A stretch of DNA of 32,529 nucleotides from Methylobacter sp. (GCA_002928495.1 PERF01000016.1:1-32529), one strand, 5' to 3'; shown: positions 1 through 12,185, counted from the first letter of the stretch. The notes: a model not told the origin generated them from the letters alone. Program-made: numbers and translations.

Positions 1-60
1 GCCAAGGTATGAGATTGTAGTATAACCCTATGTATTTAATAGATAACTTTGTTCAGGTAG

Positions 61-113
61 CAGTATTGGGGTCAGACACGATACAATAATCATCGTTTCT
101 GACCCCAATACTG
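61..113. repeat. 53-base palindromic repeat, copy 1 (REP-like)
   Basis: The arms CAGTATTGGGGTCAGA (61-76) and TCTGACCCCAATACTG (98-113) are perfectly complementary over 16 bases. After one mismatch the inner ACGAT (78-82) and ATCGT (92-96) also pair, so the element can form one long hairpin. A copy differing by a single base over 46 bases lies at 1578-1623, and a half copy at about 691-719. A truncated REP-associated transposase gene sits next to the third copy, which suggests the repeats were mobilised by such an enzyme; that link is inference. Confidence 0.85.
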
Positions 114-138
114 TTTAAACTTGCTAGCAAAAATTAAA

Positions 139-167
139 TTGGCTATAGTTCAAGGAATATCTATAAG
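139..167 (+). promoter_or_regulatory. Candidate sigma70 promoter of the VOC gene
   Basis: TTGGCT (139-144) and TATAAG (162-167) are separated by 17 bases, giving a plausible -35/-10 pair about 100 bases upstream of the ATG at 272. The leader that follows contains two small inverted repeats (GTATAA/TTATAC around 169-183, CACCT/AGGTG around 207-220). The call rests on sequence match only. Confidence 0.35.
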
Positions 168-271
168 GGTATAAGTGTTATACACCTTTTAATTTATCTT
201 ACTTGGCACCTTTTTAGGTGTCTAGTTATAGTTAGGCTTTATCAAAACCTGGTCATAATAGGAGAAAGACA

Positions 272-667
272 ATGATATTCAACCCAGTCGTTCATTTTGA
301 AATTTACGTTCAAGACATGGAACGTGCCAAAGCGTTTTATGAAGCAGTTCTCGGAATCAAACTCGAAAAAATGCCAGCACCTACTGCAGAATTGGATATG
401 GATATGTGGTTCTTTCCCATGGACAAAGAAAAAGGAATGAGCACTTACGGCGCAGGTGGAATGCTTGTAAAAATGGAGGGCTTTCCCTCTGGCGGTAGCG
501 GCACTCTGGTTTACTTTGGTTGTGAAGATTGTGCAGTGCAAGCCGCAAGTGCTGCCAAGTATGGTGGCAGTGTATTCAAGGATAAAACATCCATTGGCGA
601 ACACGGTTTTTTCACTCTAGCTCAAGACACGGAAGGCAATATGATTGGTTTCCATTCAATGAAGTAA
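272..667 (+). CDS. VOC-fold (glyoxalase/bleomycin-resistance type) protein
   Basis: This is a 131-residue protein of the vicinal oxygen chelate superfamily, whose members are small cytoplasmic metalloenzymes or binding proteins. Visible family features are the opening beta strand with His8 (NPVVHFEIYVQDMERAKAFY), the helix with the typical D-x-x-R/A-x-x-FY pattern at residues 15-24, and the C-terminal E-G-N motif at 121-123 followed by a short strand. A single VOC domain of about 120-130 residues is the normal length. The ATG at 272 is preceded by AGGAGA at a proper distance. It lies alone between palindromic repeats, so context does not reveal the substrate. It may be glyoxalase-like, a resistance protein or a plain binding protein; only the fold is called with confidence. 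Confidence 0.85.
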   Translation: MIFNPVVHFEIYVQDMERAKAFYEAVLGIKLEKMPAPTAELDMDMWFFPMDKEKGMSTYGAGGMLVKMEGFPSGGSGTLVYFGCEDCAVQAASAAKYGGSVFKDKTSIGEHGFFTLAQDTEGNMIGFHSMK

Positions 668-671
668 TGCG

Positions 672-719
672 AATAAATGGGGTCGAATAAATGGGGTCAG
701 ACACGATAAAAAATAATCG
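672..719. repeat. Incomplete copies of the GGGGTCAGACACGAT repeat
   Basis: Directly after the VOC stop codon AATAAATGGGGTC appears at 672-684. At 686-719 it is followed by AATAAATGGGGTCAGACACG, then ATA and an AT-rich run ending in AATCG. Only the left arm is present; the right arm TCTGACCCC is missing. The tandem left-arm fragment suggests slippage or an abortive insertion of the repeat family found complete at 61-113 and 1571-1623. Confidence 0.7.
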
Positions 720-797
720 AAGAATAAATGCTATCCTGTACCACAATACCAGTTCTCGTAACAATAAAATTAATCACTTTATATTCCTATTTCAATA

Positions 798-1046
798 TTA
801 TTTGTTGATATTATTAGTTTTAAAAATCGCATAATATATAAAAAAAATACCGCCGATAATGATTACATAATTTTCCCCATTATCGCTGAAATTATTATAT
901 ATAATTTCCCATAACCATCCCCATCGCCCATGAAAAATCGGCAACTTCTTCTCTTCAGAAAATAAACCGATAACTCCACTTAATATGAAAAAAAACCCAA
1001 GACTTAGAAGAAAATTTTTTCCCTTACCTTTATCTATTTTTTTCAT
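798..1046 (-). CDS. Small AT-rich membrane protein, unknown function
   Basis: This 82-residue open frame has a lysine-rich N-terminus (MKKIDKGKGKN), a hydrophobic helix at about residues 12-29 and a second at about 60-76, joined by a Trp-rich loop. Two membrane spans are therefore likely. The ATG at 1046 is preceded by a weak GAG-type ribosome binding site. The region is much richer in A and T than the surrounding chromosome, which suggests recent acquisition. I do not recognise a family. It and the next gene downstream are separated by about 190 bases of AT-rich DNA in which I see no gene. It may be an immunity-type or orphan membrane protein. Confidence 0.5.
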   Translation of the reverse strand: MKKIDKGKGKNFLLSLGFFFILSGVIGLFSEEKKLPIFHGRWGWLWEIIYNNFSDNGENYVIIIGGIFFIYYAIFKTNNINK

Positions 1047-1236
1047 TGCTTTCTCTTTATTAAGAAGTAATTATTAAATAAAAAATATTATCTATGTGTC
1101 TCGTAAAATAATTAATAAATATCAACACACTTTGGAGCACATATTAACGTGCTATCCCTTATCCCAATTTCTTCAATACAAGATCGGTTAACTTTTTCAA
1201 AAGTACAAAAATATTGTTTAGTTTCTTTTTTATTTT

Positions 1237-1539
1237 TTAAATTAATGCTGAATTTGTATTTTCTTTGAAAATTTTTACGATCATAACCAAAAAATATGTT
1301 CCGTCTAGGCAGTAATTCTCCGGTACAGTTAGTAAGTCGATATCATTTAATGAACAGCTTTCAATTAGTATTTTTGCTTCAGTTTGGTTTGAAATCATCA
1401 AATCCATGCTCTGAATAAAATTAAAAACATAAAAAATACTAAGAATTCCAATAATCAGAGTAAAAATAATAAAATACACTAACCATTCAGTAGTACGCTG
1501 TAAGAAAGTGATTTGTCGGTGTTTTTCTTCTTCGCTCAT
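1237..1539 (-). CDS. Small single-span membrane protein, unknown function
   Basis: The frame can be read from a TTG at 1557, but the ATG at 1537-1539 is preferred because GGAG lies 9 bases before it; this gives 100 residues starting MSEEEKHRQ. A charged, likely cytoplasmic N-terminus of about 20 residues is followed by one strong hydrophobic segment (about residues 22-43). A polar domain with two cysteines follows, and a second weakly hydrophobic stretch lies near the end. Composition is AT-rich like its neighbour at 798-1046, and both lie between copies of the same palindromic repeat. No family is recognised. Confidence 0.5.
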   Translation of the reverse strand: MSEEEKHRQITFLQRTTEWLVYFIIFTLIIGILSIFYVFNFIQSMDLMISNQTEAKILIESCSLNDIDLLTVPENYCLDGTYFLVMIVKIFKENTNSALI

Positions 1540-1570
1540 GCCGCCATTCTCCAGCAATTGCTATTCGAGG

Positions 1571-1623
1571 AATAAATGGGGTCAGACACGATAGAATAAT
1601 CATCGTTTCTGACCCCAATACTG
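1571..1623. repeat. Palindromic repeat, copy 3 (REP-like)
   Basis: The core GGGGTCAGA (1578-1586) pairs with TCTGACCCC (1608-1616), and ACGAT pairs with ATCGT inside. The 46 bases from GGGG to the final ACTG match copy 1 except for one base. The left flank reads AATAAAT rather than CAGTATT, so only the core is symmetrical here. It lies 17 bases from the end of the truncated REP-associated transposase frame. Confidence 0.85.
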
Positions 1624-1639
1624 AAGGTTGCCATAGAAA

Positions 1640-1918
1640 CTATAAACATCCAAACGGTAGCCGCATTACTCTTTCCGGGCAGCTCTCAGATCGGGCAATG
1701 TCATGATCCAACGCCTGACTCTGAAGTACAAAATGGCAGTGATTTTCCAGGACGACCCACGCATACACTTGAAGCCTCTCCTTGCTTAAAAACCGCAGGG
1801 AATCGAGCAGAATGTTAACGGTGTCAGGGCGGGTGAATACCGGAATATAGTGCAACACGGTCAGGGTGACGAAGTGCGCCTGTTGGGGTTGGGTTATTTT
1901 GTAGCGGCTTCTACCCAT
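1640..1918 (-). pseudogene. Truncated REP-associated transposase (HUH / Y1_Tnp)
   Basis: Residues 1-76 match the N-terminal half of REP-associated tyrosine transposases (IS200-like, TnpA_REP). The opening is SRYKI, then HFVTLTVLHYIPVFTRP, and the metal-binding H-x-H at residues 60-62 lies in the usual setting (V-L-E-N-H-C-H-F). After about residue 76 (near position 1690) the frame continues with unrelated residues and stops at 92. Complete family members have roughly 150-200 residues, with the catalytic tyrosine after the point lost here. The gene therefore cannot encode an active enzyme. The remnant sits between the palindromic repeat at 1571-1623 and another repeat at 1935-1962, the arrangement expected of a decayed REP/transposase unit. 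Confidence 0.75.
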
Positions 1919-1934
1919 TATTCTGCATCCGTAT

Positions 1935-1962
1935 GCATTCCCACGCGGAGCTTGGGAACGAG
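1935..1962. repeat. Short palindromic intergenic repeat (GCATTCCCACGCGGAGC type)
   Basis: TTCCCACGC (1938-1946) and GCTTGGGAA (1950-1958) form a 9-base stem with one mismatch around GGA. The unmutated form, with GCGTGGGAA as right arm, is a dispersed repeat I recall from many proteobacterial genomes; that recollection is not checked. It lies 30 bases after the glmS stop and has no T-run, so it is called a repeat rather than an intrinsic terminator. Confidence 0.6.
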
Positions 1963-1992
1963 GTGTGAATTATGCGCTACACAATTGAACGC

Positions 1993-3822
1993 CTACTCTA
2001 CCGTCACCGATTTGGCCAAATTTCTAGGCTGGTCAACATCGGTGCCTTTTAGCACGGCAACATGGTAAGCCAGAAGCTGCAAGGGTATGGTGTAGATGAT
2101 CGGCGCTATTTCATTTTCTACCGATGGAATTTTGACGATTTGTATATTATTGTCAGGGGCAGTCTCCAAGTCCTCGTCAATAAACACAATTAACTGGCCG
2201 CCGCGGGCACTGACTTCTTGCATGTTGGATTTGAGTTTTTCCAGCAGGCTGTTGTTGGGCGCGACTGTGATGACCGGCATTTCGGCATCGATCAGCGCCA
2301 GCGGGCCGTGTTTTAATTCGCCGGCCGGGTAGGCTTCGGCGTGAATGTAGGAAATTTCTTTCAGCTTTAACGCGCCTTCCATGGCAATGGGATAATGCGT
2401 GCCGCGCCCCAGGAATAGCGCATGGCGTTTTTCGGCAAATTGCTCGGATAATTCTTGAATTTGATCATTCAGCATTAAAACTTTTTCGACTTTTCCGGGT
2501 AGCTGAAACAGTTCCGAGGTGATTTTTTGCTCCAACACATCATCCAAACCGAAGCGCCGGCCGATAGCGATCACCAGCAGCATCAAGCTGACCAGTTGGG
2601 TGGTAAAGGCTTTGGTGGAGGCGACGCCGATTTCCGGGCCTGCGCGGGTCATCAGCACCAGGTCGGACTCCCGCACCAACGAGCTTTCCGGCACATTGCA
2701 CAAAACCAACGAGTGTTTGGCGCCGATTTTTTTGGCTTCCTGCAAGGCAGCCAGGGTGTCGGCGGTCTCACCGGATTGAGAAATGGTAACGATTAGCGTG
2801 TCCGGCGACAACACCGGCTTGCGGTAACGGAACTCGCTGGCAACTTCGATAGCGCACGGCACCCGCGCCAGTTTTTCAAACCAGTATTTGGCCACGTAAC
2901 CGGCGTGGTAGCTGGTGCCGCAGGCTAAAATCTGGATGGACTTGATGCTGTCGAAAATTTCACCGGCGTTATGACCGAAGGCGCTTTCCTGCAAGCGATG
3001 ATTGACGAACCGGCCTTCCAACGTTTGCGATATGGCCCAAGGCTGCTCGTGAATTTCTTTGAGCATATAGTGCCGGTATTCCCCTTTTTCCACGGCGTCG
3101 GCTTTAAGCTGACTTTCCTTAACCGGCCGCGATACCGGGTTGTTGTTGGCATCGAAAATTTCAACTTTATCGATGGTAATCTTGGCGATATCGCCTTCTT
3201 CCAGAAAAATAAAGCGCTGGGTAACCGGCAATAATGCCGCCACATCGGAAGCGATAAAGTGTTCGCCTATGCCTATGCCGATAACTAATGGGCTGCCTTT
3301 GCGGCAGGCAATCAAGGTATTGGGATCGTTAGCGCTGACCACGCCCAAGGCATAAGCGCCTTGCAATTTTTTCACGGTTCTTTTTACGGCTTCAAGCAAA
3401 CCGCAGCCATCTTCCATGGCGCGGTAAATTTCATGTACGATGACTTCGGTATCGGTTTCCGAGGTGAATTCGTAGCCGTTTAGCTGTAAGTCACTGCGTA
3501 ACGGTTCGTGATTTTCGATGATACCGTTATGCACCACGCCGACCTGATCCCGGCAGACATGCGGGTGGGCATTGGCTGTGCTGGGCTTGCCGTGGGTAGC
3601 CCAGCGGGTGTGGGCTATGCCGATGTTACCGGGGATAGGATCGTTCTGGATTAATGTTTCCAGACCTTTGACTTTACCGACTTCACGCTTGCGATAAATC
3701 CGGCTGTCGTGAACGACGGCTAAACCGGCTGAATCGTAGCCGCGGTATTCCAGGCGTTTAAGGCCTTCCAACAATATGGGCACAACATTTCGTTGCGCTA
3801 CTCCACCTACTATTCCACACAT
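1993..3822 (-). CDS. glmS: Glutamine--fructose-6-phosphate aminotransferase (isomerizing)
   Basis: GlmS converts fructose-6-phosphate and glutamine to glucosamine-6-phosphate, the entry step of UDP-GlcNAc synthesis for peptidoglycan and lipopolysaccharide. The start is set at the ATG at 3822 rather than further upstream, because the mature enzyme needs Cys directly after Met (MCGIVGG) as glutaminase nucleophile, and AGGA lies 8 bases before it. This gives 609 residues, the same length as the E. coli enzyme. The N-terminal glutaminase domain (residues 2 to about 240) is followed by two SIS isomerase domains; the GTSYHAG and SQSGETADT motifs are visible, and the frame ends in the typical KSVTVE. 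One base separates it from the glmU stop, so the two are co-transcribed. No glmS ribozyme-like leader is possible in that gap. Confidence 0.97.
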   Translation of the reverse strand: MCGIVGGVAQRNVVPILLEGLKRLEYRGYDSAGLAVVHDSRIYRKREVGKVKGLETLIQNDPIPGNIGIAHTRWATHGKPSTANAHPHVCRDQVGVVHNGIIENHEPLRSDLQLNGYEFTSETDTEVIVHEIYRAMEDGCGLLEAVKRTVKKLQGAYALGVVSANDPNTLIACRKGSPLVIGIGIGEHFIASDVAALLPVTQRFIFLEEGDIAKITIDKVEIFDANNNPVSRPVKESQLKADAVEKGEYRHYMLKEIHEQPWAISQTLEGRFVNHRLQESAFGHNAGEIFDSIKSIQILACGTSYHAGYVAKYWFEKLARVPCAIEVASEFRYRKPVLSPDTLIVTISQSGETADTLAALQEAKKIGAKHSLVLCNVPESSLVRESDLVLMTRAGPEIGVASTKAFTTQLVSLMLLVIAIGRRFGLDDVLEQKITSELFQLPGKVEKVLMLNDQIQELSEQFAEKRHALFLGRGTHYPIAMEGALKLKEISYIHAEAYPAGELKHGPLALIDAEMPVITVAPNNSLLEKLKSNMQEVSARGGQLIVFIDEDLETAPDNNIQIVKIPSVENEIAPIIYTIPLQLLAYHVAVLKGTDVDQPRNLAKSVTVE

Positions 3823-3823
3823 G

Positions 3824-5194
3824 TTATTTTTCCTGCTTAACGGGTCTTTGCCAGCCTTCAACAGTCACCTGTTTGGCCCGGCTTAAGGTCAGTTTGTTTT
3901 CCGGACTGTCGCGGGTAATGGTTGATCCCGCACCGATAGTGGCATTTTTGCCGACTTTGACTGGGGCTACCAACTGCGTATCCGAACCAATGAAAGCGCC
4001 GTCTTCAATTATAGTCTGAAATTTATTTGCGCCATCGTAGTTGCAAGTAATCGTGCCCGCACCGATATTGACTTTACTTCCCACCGTGGTATCGCCAACA
4101 TAGCTTAGATGATTTATTTTACTGCCGATTCCGACCGTGGATTTTTTCAGTTCGACAAAATTACCAATGTGCACATCTTGCGCTAAGACTGTCTCCGGTC
4201 TTAAGCGAGCAAACGGGCCTATGCGGCTGTTGGCGCCGATCACGGTATCCTCGATGACGCAGTTGGCAAAAATTTCCACGCCGTCTTCGATTCTGGCATT
4301 TTTTATGACGGTATTGGGGCCGATTTTTACCCGGTTACCTATGCTGTTGCGGCCTTCCAGAATTACATTGATATCAATCTCAATATCTTGGCCCAGCGCC
4401 TCCAATAGGCCCCGGTTGTCGAACCGGTAAGGATCTTTCAGCGTAACCCCTCGTTCCATTAGCATTTTTGCCTGCTCGAACTGATACGCTCTTTCCAGCT
4501 GACTTAATTGTTCACGGTTATTAACGCCCAGCACTTCTTCTTCCGTTTCCGGCTGGCTGGTTACGACTAATAGACCGTCACGAACAGCCATTTCGATAAT
4601 GTCGGTTAAGTAATACTCGCCTTGGGCATTGCCGTTTTGCAGTTGGCTTAACCATTTTTTTAAGCGCGCGCCTTTCACCGCCATAATGCCGGTGTTCACT
4701 TCGTTAATTTGCTTTTGCTCTAGGGTGGCGTCTTTTTCTTCGACAATCCTGCTGACTGCTTGCTGGTCATCTCTGACAATACGGCCATATCCGGCTGGAT
4801 TTTGAAGGTTGACCGTTAACAGCGCCAGCGTTTGATCGCTGACATTGCTGATTAAAGACTTTAATGTCGCCAATCGGATTAACGGCACGTCGCCATACAA
4901 AATCAGAACGGTATCTTCGTCGGTTATATAGCTTTCCGCCTGCTGTACGGCATGGCCGGTGCCTAGTTGTTGAGTTTGCTCGACCCAGTCGGCGTCTAAC
5001 TCAACAAATGCCGTTCTGACTTGTTCCGCGCCATGTCCGTAAACAATCTTGATGGCATTGTTTTCCAATTGGCGGCTGACATCGTAAACATGCTGCAATA
5101 GTGGTTTACCGGCAACTTTATGTAGAATTTTCGGCAAGTCTGACCGCATTCGGGTGCCTTTGCCTGCCGCAAGAATGATGGTGGTAATTTTCAT
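3824..5194 (-). CDS. glmU: Bifunctional GlcNAc-1-P uridyltransferase / GlcN-1-P acetyltransferase
   Basis: GlmU acetylates glucosamine-1-phosphate and then couples GlcNAc-1-phosphate to UTP, giving UDP-GlcNAc. The N-terminal pyrophosphorylase domain begins with LAAGKGTRM and the SDLPK lysine motif, and YGDVPL and the NVTG-like segment (EVNTGIM) follow. The C-terminal half is a left-handed beta-helix of hexapeptide repeats (about residues 250-430), including the acetyl-CoA region NYDGANK. Of two possible ATGs four codons apart the inner one at 5194 is preferred, since GGAG stands 7 bases before it; length is then 456 residues, as in E. coli. The ribosome binding site lies only a few bases after the atp operon terminator. 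Expression with glmS therefore depends on read-through or on a promoter hidden in atpC. Confidence 0.97.
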   Translation of the reverse strand: MKITTIILAAGKGTRMRSDLPKILHKVAGKPLLQHVYDVSRQLENNAIKIVYGHGAEQVRTAFVELDADWVEQTQQLGTGHAVQQAESYITDEDTVLILYGDVPLIRLATLKSLISNVSDQTLALLTVNLQNPAGYGRIVRDDQQAVSRIVEEKDATLEQKQINEVNTGIMAVKGARLKKWLSQLQNGNAQGEYYLTDIIEMAVRDGLLVVTSQPETEEEVLGVNNREQLSQLERAYQFEQAKMLMERGVTLKDPYRFDNRGLLEALGQDIEIDINVILEGRNSIGNRVKIGPNTVIKNARIEDGVEIFANCVIEDTVIGANSRIGPFARLRPETVLAQDVHIGNFVELKKSTVGIGSKINHLSYVGDTTVGSKVNIGAGTITCNYDGANKFQTIIEDGAFIGSDTQLVAPVKVGKNATIGAGSTITRDSPENKLTLSRAKQVTVEGWQRPVKQEK

Positions 5195-5211
5195 TACAGG
5201 CTCCATAAAAC

Positions 5212-5244
5212 AAAAAAGCCCAATAACATTGTTATTGGGCTTTT
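5212..5244 (-). terminator. Intrinsic terminator of the atp operon, before glmU
   Basis: AAAAGCCCAATAAC (5214-5227) and GTTATTGGGCTTTT (5231-5244) form a perfect 14-base stem with a 3-base loop. Read on the minus strand the stem is followed by a run of Ts, so it ends atpC transcripts; A/T runs on both sides could make it work in both directions. It lies 18 bases from the glmU start. Confidence 0.9.
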
Positions 5245-5272
5245 AAAGTATAGCCGGCTTACGCCAACAGTG

Positions 5273-5695
5273 TTACCCGCCGCGTTTTCTCAGCCTATCC
5301 AACGTTCTTAGCTGCATTACTGCTTCCGCCAATTGCGCTTGTGCCGTGGCATAATCGATTTTACCGGATCTATCAGCCAAAGCTTCTTCGGCTCTTGCCT
5401 TGGCTTCCAGTGCGGCGGCCTCGTCAATGTCTTTAGCTCTAACCGCCGTGTCGGCCAAAACAGTAACCAAATGCGGCTGAACTTCAAGCAAGCCGCCTGA
5501 TACATAAAATGGGTAACTTTCTTTATCGTTAACTTTTACCCGGACTTCCCCCGGTCTAAGTTTACTGATAAAGGGTGCGTGGCGAGGGGCAATGCCAACT
5601 TCGCCCAGCTCTGCCGGAGCAAATACCATCTCAGCCAGACCGGAGAATATTTCATTCTCGGCGCTAACTATGTCAACATGAATCGTCATTGTCAT
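5273..5695 (-). CDS. atpC: F1F0 ATP synthase epsilon subunit
   Basis: The 140-residue protein belongs to the central stalk of F1, where it binds gamma and can inhibit ATP hydrolysis. The N-terminal beta-sandwich ([17 protein letters not shown], then [11 protein letters not shown] and LRPGEVRV) is followed by a C-terminal pair of alanine-rich helices ending in a basic tail. Length is one residue more than in E. coli. The ATG at 5695 is used; a second ATG two codons later is possible. It is the last gene of the nine-gene atp operon, 23 bases after atpD, and is followed by the intrinsic terminator. Confidence 0.96.
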   Translation of the reverse strand: MTMTIHVDIVSAENEIFSGLAEMVFAPAELGEVGIAPRHAPFISKLRPGEVRVKVNDKESYPFYVSGGLLEVQPHLVTVLADTAVRAKDIDEAAALEAKARAEEALADRSGKIDYATAQAQLAEAVMQLRTLDRLRKRGG

Positions 5696-5718
5696 GAATC
5701 GCTACCCGCAAATTCTGT

Positions 5719-7128
<1,410 letters not shown>

Positions 7129-7134
7129 TTAAGC

Positions 7135-7998
7135 CTACACCGCAGCGGCGCCGGCCACAATTTCTGAAATCTCTTGGGTAATCGAAGCTTGCCTTGCTTT
7201 GTTATAAATCAATTGTAATTCTTTAATCAGCTTACCCGCGTTATCCGATGCGCTCTTCATGGCCACCATACGTGCCGCCTGCTCGCAAGCATTGTTTTCC
7301 ACAAGCCCTTGATAAACGATTGATTCAACGTAGCGGGTCAGCAACTGGTCCAAAACTTCTTTGGCATCAGGTTCGTAGAGATAATCCCAGTGACCGCTAA
7401 GTTGTTCATTCAACTCATCCGCAGCAACCGGCAGCAGTTTTTCAATGGTTGGGCGCTGCGTCATCGTATTAACAAACTCATTGCTGACCACGTACAATTC
7501 ATCGATCCGGCCTTGTTCATAGCCGTCCAGCATAATCTTTATCACACCGATGATATCGTTAAGATGCGGCGTATCGCCTAGCTTGGAAACCTGACCAATC
7601 AAATTGGTTTTCAAACCGCCAAAAAAACCTGCCGCTTTTGAACCAATGGTACAAACATCAACTTCGATACCGGCTTTTTCCCATTGCGTCAGTTGCGATA
7701 ATACTCGCCTGAACAAATTGGAGTTCAAACCGCCGCATAAACCACGGTCTGAGCTGATCACGATAATGCCGACGCGTTTGGGATCTCTTGGCAGCAAGAA
7801 TGGATGCTTGTATTCCGGATTGGCATGGGCCAGATGTTTGATTATCTGGCCGATTTTCTTGGAATAAGGCTTGGTGGCCTGCATTCTGTCTTTGGTCTTG
7901 CGCATCTTGCTGGCCGCGACCATTTCCATGGCGCGGGTGATCTTCTGAGTATTTTTGATACTCCCGATCTTGGTGCGAATCTCTTTACCGACAGCCAT
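7135..7998 (-). CDS. atpG: F1F0 ATP synthase gamma subunit (rotor shaft)
   Basis: Gamma forms the rotating shaft through the alpha3beta3 ring. The 287 residues equal the E. coli length. The N-terminal helix ([20 protein letters not shown]) and the C-terminal helix ([20 protein letters not shown], then [17 protein letters not shown]) form the coiled coil. The central Rossmann-like part contains [11 protein letters not shown]. It begins 9 bases after atpA. Confidence 0.98.
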   Translation of the reverse strand: MAVGKEIRTKIGSIKNTQKITRAMEMVAASKMRKTKDRMQATKPYSKKIGQIIKHLAHANPEYKHPFLLPRDPKRVGIIVISSDRGLCGGLNSNLFRRVLSQLTQWEKAGIEVDVCTIGSKAAGFFGGLKTNLIGQVSKLGDTPHLNDIIGVIKIMLDGYEQGRIDELYVVSNEFVNTMTQRPTIEKLLPVAADELNEQLSGHWDYLYEPDAKEVLDQLLTRYVESIVYQGLVENNACEQAARMVAMKSASDNAGKLIKELQLIYNKARQASITQEISEIVAGAAAV

Positions 7999-8007
7999 GT
8001 CTAAAAC

Positions 8008-9549
8008 CTACCAAGTATGGGTTTTAATAAATGTGTTGATTGCATCCAACAAGCTTCCTTTGATCTCGTCATTGTAGTCGCCTGTCGTATTAATCTTATC
8101 CATCAACGCTGAATGTTCCGATTTCATGTAGGCTAGCAATGCAGCTTCAAAAGCAAGCACCTTACTGACTTCAATGCTATCCAAAAAGCCTTCGTTGGCG
8201 GCAAACAAAGAAACTGCCATTTGCGCAACTGACATCGGTGAATACTGACTTTGTTTCATCAATTCAGTTACCCGTTGACCGCGTTCAATTTGCTTACGCG
8301 TACTTTCATCCAAATCGGAGGCAAATTGCGCAAACGCCGCCAATTCGCGGTATTGAGCCAAGTCAAGACGAATACCGCCGCCTAACTTTTTAATGATTTT
8401 AGTCTGCGCAGCACCACCTACACGCGATACCGATAAACCGGCATTAACTGCAGGACGGATACCCGCGTTGAACAAACCGGTTTCAAGAAAAATCTGTCCG
8501 TCGGTAATGGAAATTACGTTTGTTGGCACGAACGCCGATACGTCACCGCCTTGGGTTTCGATAATCGGCAATGCGGTCAGTGAGCCGGTTTTACCTTTTA
8601 CTTGACCGTTGGTTAAGCGCTCGACTTCCTCGGCATTAATACGCGCCGCTCTTTCCAGCAAGCGTGAATGCAAATAGAAAACGTCACCAGGATACGCTTC
8701 CCGTCCCGGCGGACGGCGAAGCAACAAGGATACCTGACGGTATGCCCAGGCTTGCTTAGTTAAATCGTCGTATATAATCAGTGCATCTTCACCGCGGTCA
8801 CGGAAGAACTCACCCATTGCACAACCGGTGTATGGCGCAATAAATTGCAAAGCCGCCGATTCCGAAGCCGAAGCCACTACCACAATGGTATGATCCATAG
8901 CGCCGTGTTCTTCCAGCTTGCGTACCACATTGGCAATTGACGAGCGTTTTTGACCGATCGCAACATAAATACACTTAATGCCGGTGCCTTTCTGATTGAT
9001 AATCGCATCAATCGCAATGGCTGTTTTTCCGGTTTGGCGGTCGCCGATAATCAACTCACGCTGACCACGGCCTACGGGAATCATCGTATCGATTGGCTTA
9101 AGACCAAGCTGAACCGGCTGGTCAACCGATTGTCTTGCAATTACCCCCGGCGCAATTTTTTCAATGGGCGATGTCAGCTGGGTGCTTATCGGCCCCTTGC
9201 CGTCAATGGCATTGCCCAGCGCATCAACAACACGGCCCAAGAGTGCTTCACCAACGGGCACTTCGAGAATTCTACCGGTACATTTGACCGTGTCGCCTTC
9301 AGAGATATGTTGATAGGAACCTAAGACAACCGCGCCCACCGAGTCTCTTTCAAGGTTCAATGCCATACCGAATGTATTACCCGGAAACTCCAGCATCTCA
9401 CCCTGCAAAGCCTCGGATAAACCATGTATTCTCACGATACCGTCGGTAACACTGACCACAGTACCCTCAGTATGGGCCTCTACGCTTAGATCGAAGTTCT
9501 CGATCTTCTTTTTAATCAGATCACTTATTTCAGATGGGTTCAATTGCAT
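8008..9549 (-). CDS. atpA: F1F0 ATP synthase alpha subunit
   Basis: Alpha makes the non-catalytic nucleotide sites and supplies the arginine finger to the beta sites. The P-loop GDRQTGKT is at residues 169-176, and the arginine finger lies in the [10 protein letters not shown] segment. Length is 513 residues, as in E. coli. The N-terminus [19 protein letters not shown] is the typical helix that contacts delta. It lies 18 bases after atpH. Confidence 0.98.
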   Translation of the reverse strand: MQLNPSEISDLIKKKIENFDLSVEAHTEGTVVSVTDGIVRIHGLSEALQGEMLEFPGNTFGMALNLERDSVGAVVLGSYQHISEGDTVKCTGRILEVPVGEALLGRVVDALGNAIDGKGPISTQLTSPIEKIAPGVIARQSVDQPVQLGLKPIDTMIPVGRGQRELIIGDRQTGKTAIAIDAIINQKGTGIKCIYVAIGQKRSSIANVVRKLEEHGAMDHTIVVVASASESAALQFIAPYTGCAMGEFFRDRGEDALIIYDDLTKQAWAYRQVSLLLRRPPGREAYPGDVFYLHSRLLERAARINAEEVERLTNGQVKGKTGSLTALPIIETQGGDVSAFVPTNVISITDGQIFLETGLFNAGIRPAVNAGLSVSRVGGAAQTKIIKKLGGGIRLDLAQYRELAAFAQFASDLDESTRKQIERGQRVTELMKQSQYSPMSVAQMAVSLFAANEGFLDSIEVSKVLAFEAALLAYMKSEHSALMDKINTTGDYNDEIKGSLLDAINTFIKTHTW

Positions 9550-9567
9550 GTTCTTTTTCTCATCCTC

Positions 9568-10101
9568 TTACAGTAGAGCCTTGTGCATGTTTTGAAGCTG
9601 GCCTCTAATGGTTCCGTCAAATACCCTATCACCTGCCCGAACTAAAATGCCGGCAATTAAACTTTCGTCTAATGTCACATGGACGTTAACACTCTTTCCT
9701 AGCAGTTTTCCCAATGTCGAAGTCAGATTATCCGCTTCAGCCTGAGTTACCTCATAAGCGGAAACTACTTCTACATCCACGTAGCCTTCGTCCTCTGCCT
9801 TATATTCTTCATAGCTTTTTGTGATAAAAGGAAGCAATCCCAGCCTTCCGTTTTGAACAAGCAATTTCAGAAAATTTTGACCTTCACCATCAATTTGCGC
9901 TTGGCAAACATCCAGCAGCAGCCCAAGCAGTTTGTCGCGACCGATTTTAGGGTTGCCTATTATGTTGTTTAATTCCGGTTGACTTACGACTGCGGATAAA
10001 AAAGCCAGCGTTTCCGACCATTGAGCTGTCTTTGCGCTTTCTTTGGCTCTTTTGAAAACCGCTGCCGCATAAGGCCTAGCCAATGTTGCCAATTCGCTCA
10101 T
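9568..10101 (-). CDS. atpH: F1F0 ATP synthase delta subunit
   Basis: Delta joins the top of F1 to the peripheral stalk made by the b subunits. The 177 residues equal the E. coli length. The six-helix N-terminal domain starts with ELATLARPYAAAVFKRA, and the C-terminal part carries the conserved LIAGILVRAGDRVFDGTIRG motif. The gene starts four bases after the atpF stop, so translation is probably coupled. Confidence 0.97.
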   Translation of the reverse strand: MSELATLARPYAAAVFKRAKESAKTAQWSETLAFLSAVVSQPELNNIIGNPKIGRDKLLGLLLDVCQAQIDGEGQNFLKLLVQNGRLGLLPFITKSYEEYKAEDEGYVDVEVVSAYEVTQAEADNLTSTLGKLLGKSVNVHVTLDESLIAGILVRAGDRVFDGTIRGQLQNMHKALL

Positions 10102-10105
10102 GTGC

Positions 10106-10579
10106 TTAACCTAATTGATTGGAAACTTTTTGCACTATGTCTTGATGCTTGTTTTGATCAACTTCAGCCTGCAGAATTTGTTCCGCCATGTTGAATGCCA
10201 AATCAGCGACTTCCTTGCGCAAACTTTCCTTAGCGTGTTGAATTTCCTGCTCAATTTGCGCTTGCGCTGCCACAATTTGTCTTTCGCCTTCTTTTTTAGC
10301 GGCTTCTTTAGACTCTTCCACAATCTCAGTAGCGCGCTTTTGAGCCATATTGACAATTTCCGACGACTGGTCTTTAGCGTCTTTCAAAATGGATTTGGCT
10401 TTTTGTTCCGCCAATAATATCTCTTCTTGACCTTTTTCAGCGGCAGCCAAACCTTCGGAAATTTTCTTTTTACGCTCTTCCAAAGAGTTTATTAACGGCG
10501 GCCACACGTACTTCATAGTAAACCATACCAGAAGTGCGAAGGTAATCATTTGTCCGATCAGAGTAGCATTAATGCTCAC
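10106..10579 (-). CDS. atpF: F1F0 ATP synthase b subunit
   Basis: Subunit b is the peripheral stalk that holds the stator. A single membrane helix (about residues 5-24, [20 protein letters not shown]) is followed by a long charged amphipathic helix rich in Ala, Lys, Glu and Gln, which forms the coiled coil and ends at the delta-binding tail. Length is 157 residues against 156 in E. coli. Its position between atpE and atpH is the standard order. Confidence 0.97.
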   Translation of the reverse strand: MSINATLIGQMITFALLVWFTMKYVWPPLINSLEERKKKISEGLAAAEKGQEEILLAEQKAKSILKDAKDQSSEIVNMAQKRATEIVEESKEAAKKEGERQIVAAQAQIEQEIQHAKESLRKEVADLAFNMAEQILQAEVDQNKHQDIVQKVSNQLG

Positions 10580-10622
10580 GGCTTGACCCTCTTTATAAAT
10601 ATGCCAGGGAGATAAAGCTAAA

Positions 10623-10922
<300 letters not shown>

Positions 10923-10949
10923 CTAACGTTATTTTTTTGATTGAAAAAA

Positions 10950-12106
<1,157 letters not shown>

Positions 12107-12131
12107 TTATCAAGCACCGCAAATTCACGAG

Positions 12132-12160
12132 ATTATATCTGCCGTCAATAGTCAAAGCAA
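12132..12160 (-). promoter_or_regulatory. Candidate sigma70 promoter of the atp operon
   Basis: On the minus strand TTGCTT (12160-12155) and a perfect TATAAT (12137-12132) are 17 bases apart. The pair sits in the 79-base gap between parB and atpI and is correctly placed to start transcription near 12125, before the GTG of atpI. It would separate atp expression from the upstream mnmG-rsmG-parAB genes, after which no terminator is seen. Confidence 0.7.
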
Positions 12161-12185
12161 GGTTAAATAACGATAAACTTAGTAA

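Noticed and set aside
231-237. GTTAGGC before the VOC gene, resembling an integron attC core site
   Set aside because: VOC genes are common cassette genes, but no matching RYYYAAC partner with a proper attC fold was found, no second attC follows the gene, and no integrase is in the window.
1900-1992. Possible Tn7-like insertion at the attTn7 position after glmS
   Set aside because: The sequence about 25 bases after the glmS stop shows no Tn7-like terminal repeats and no tns genes; the repeats present belong to other families.
3822-3824. glmS ribozyme riboswitch
   Set aside because: Only one base separates glmU and glmS, so there is no leader; this control is typical of Gram-positive bacteria.
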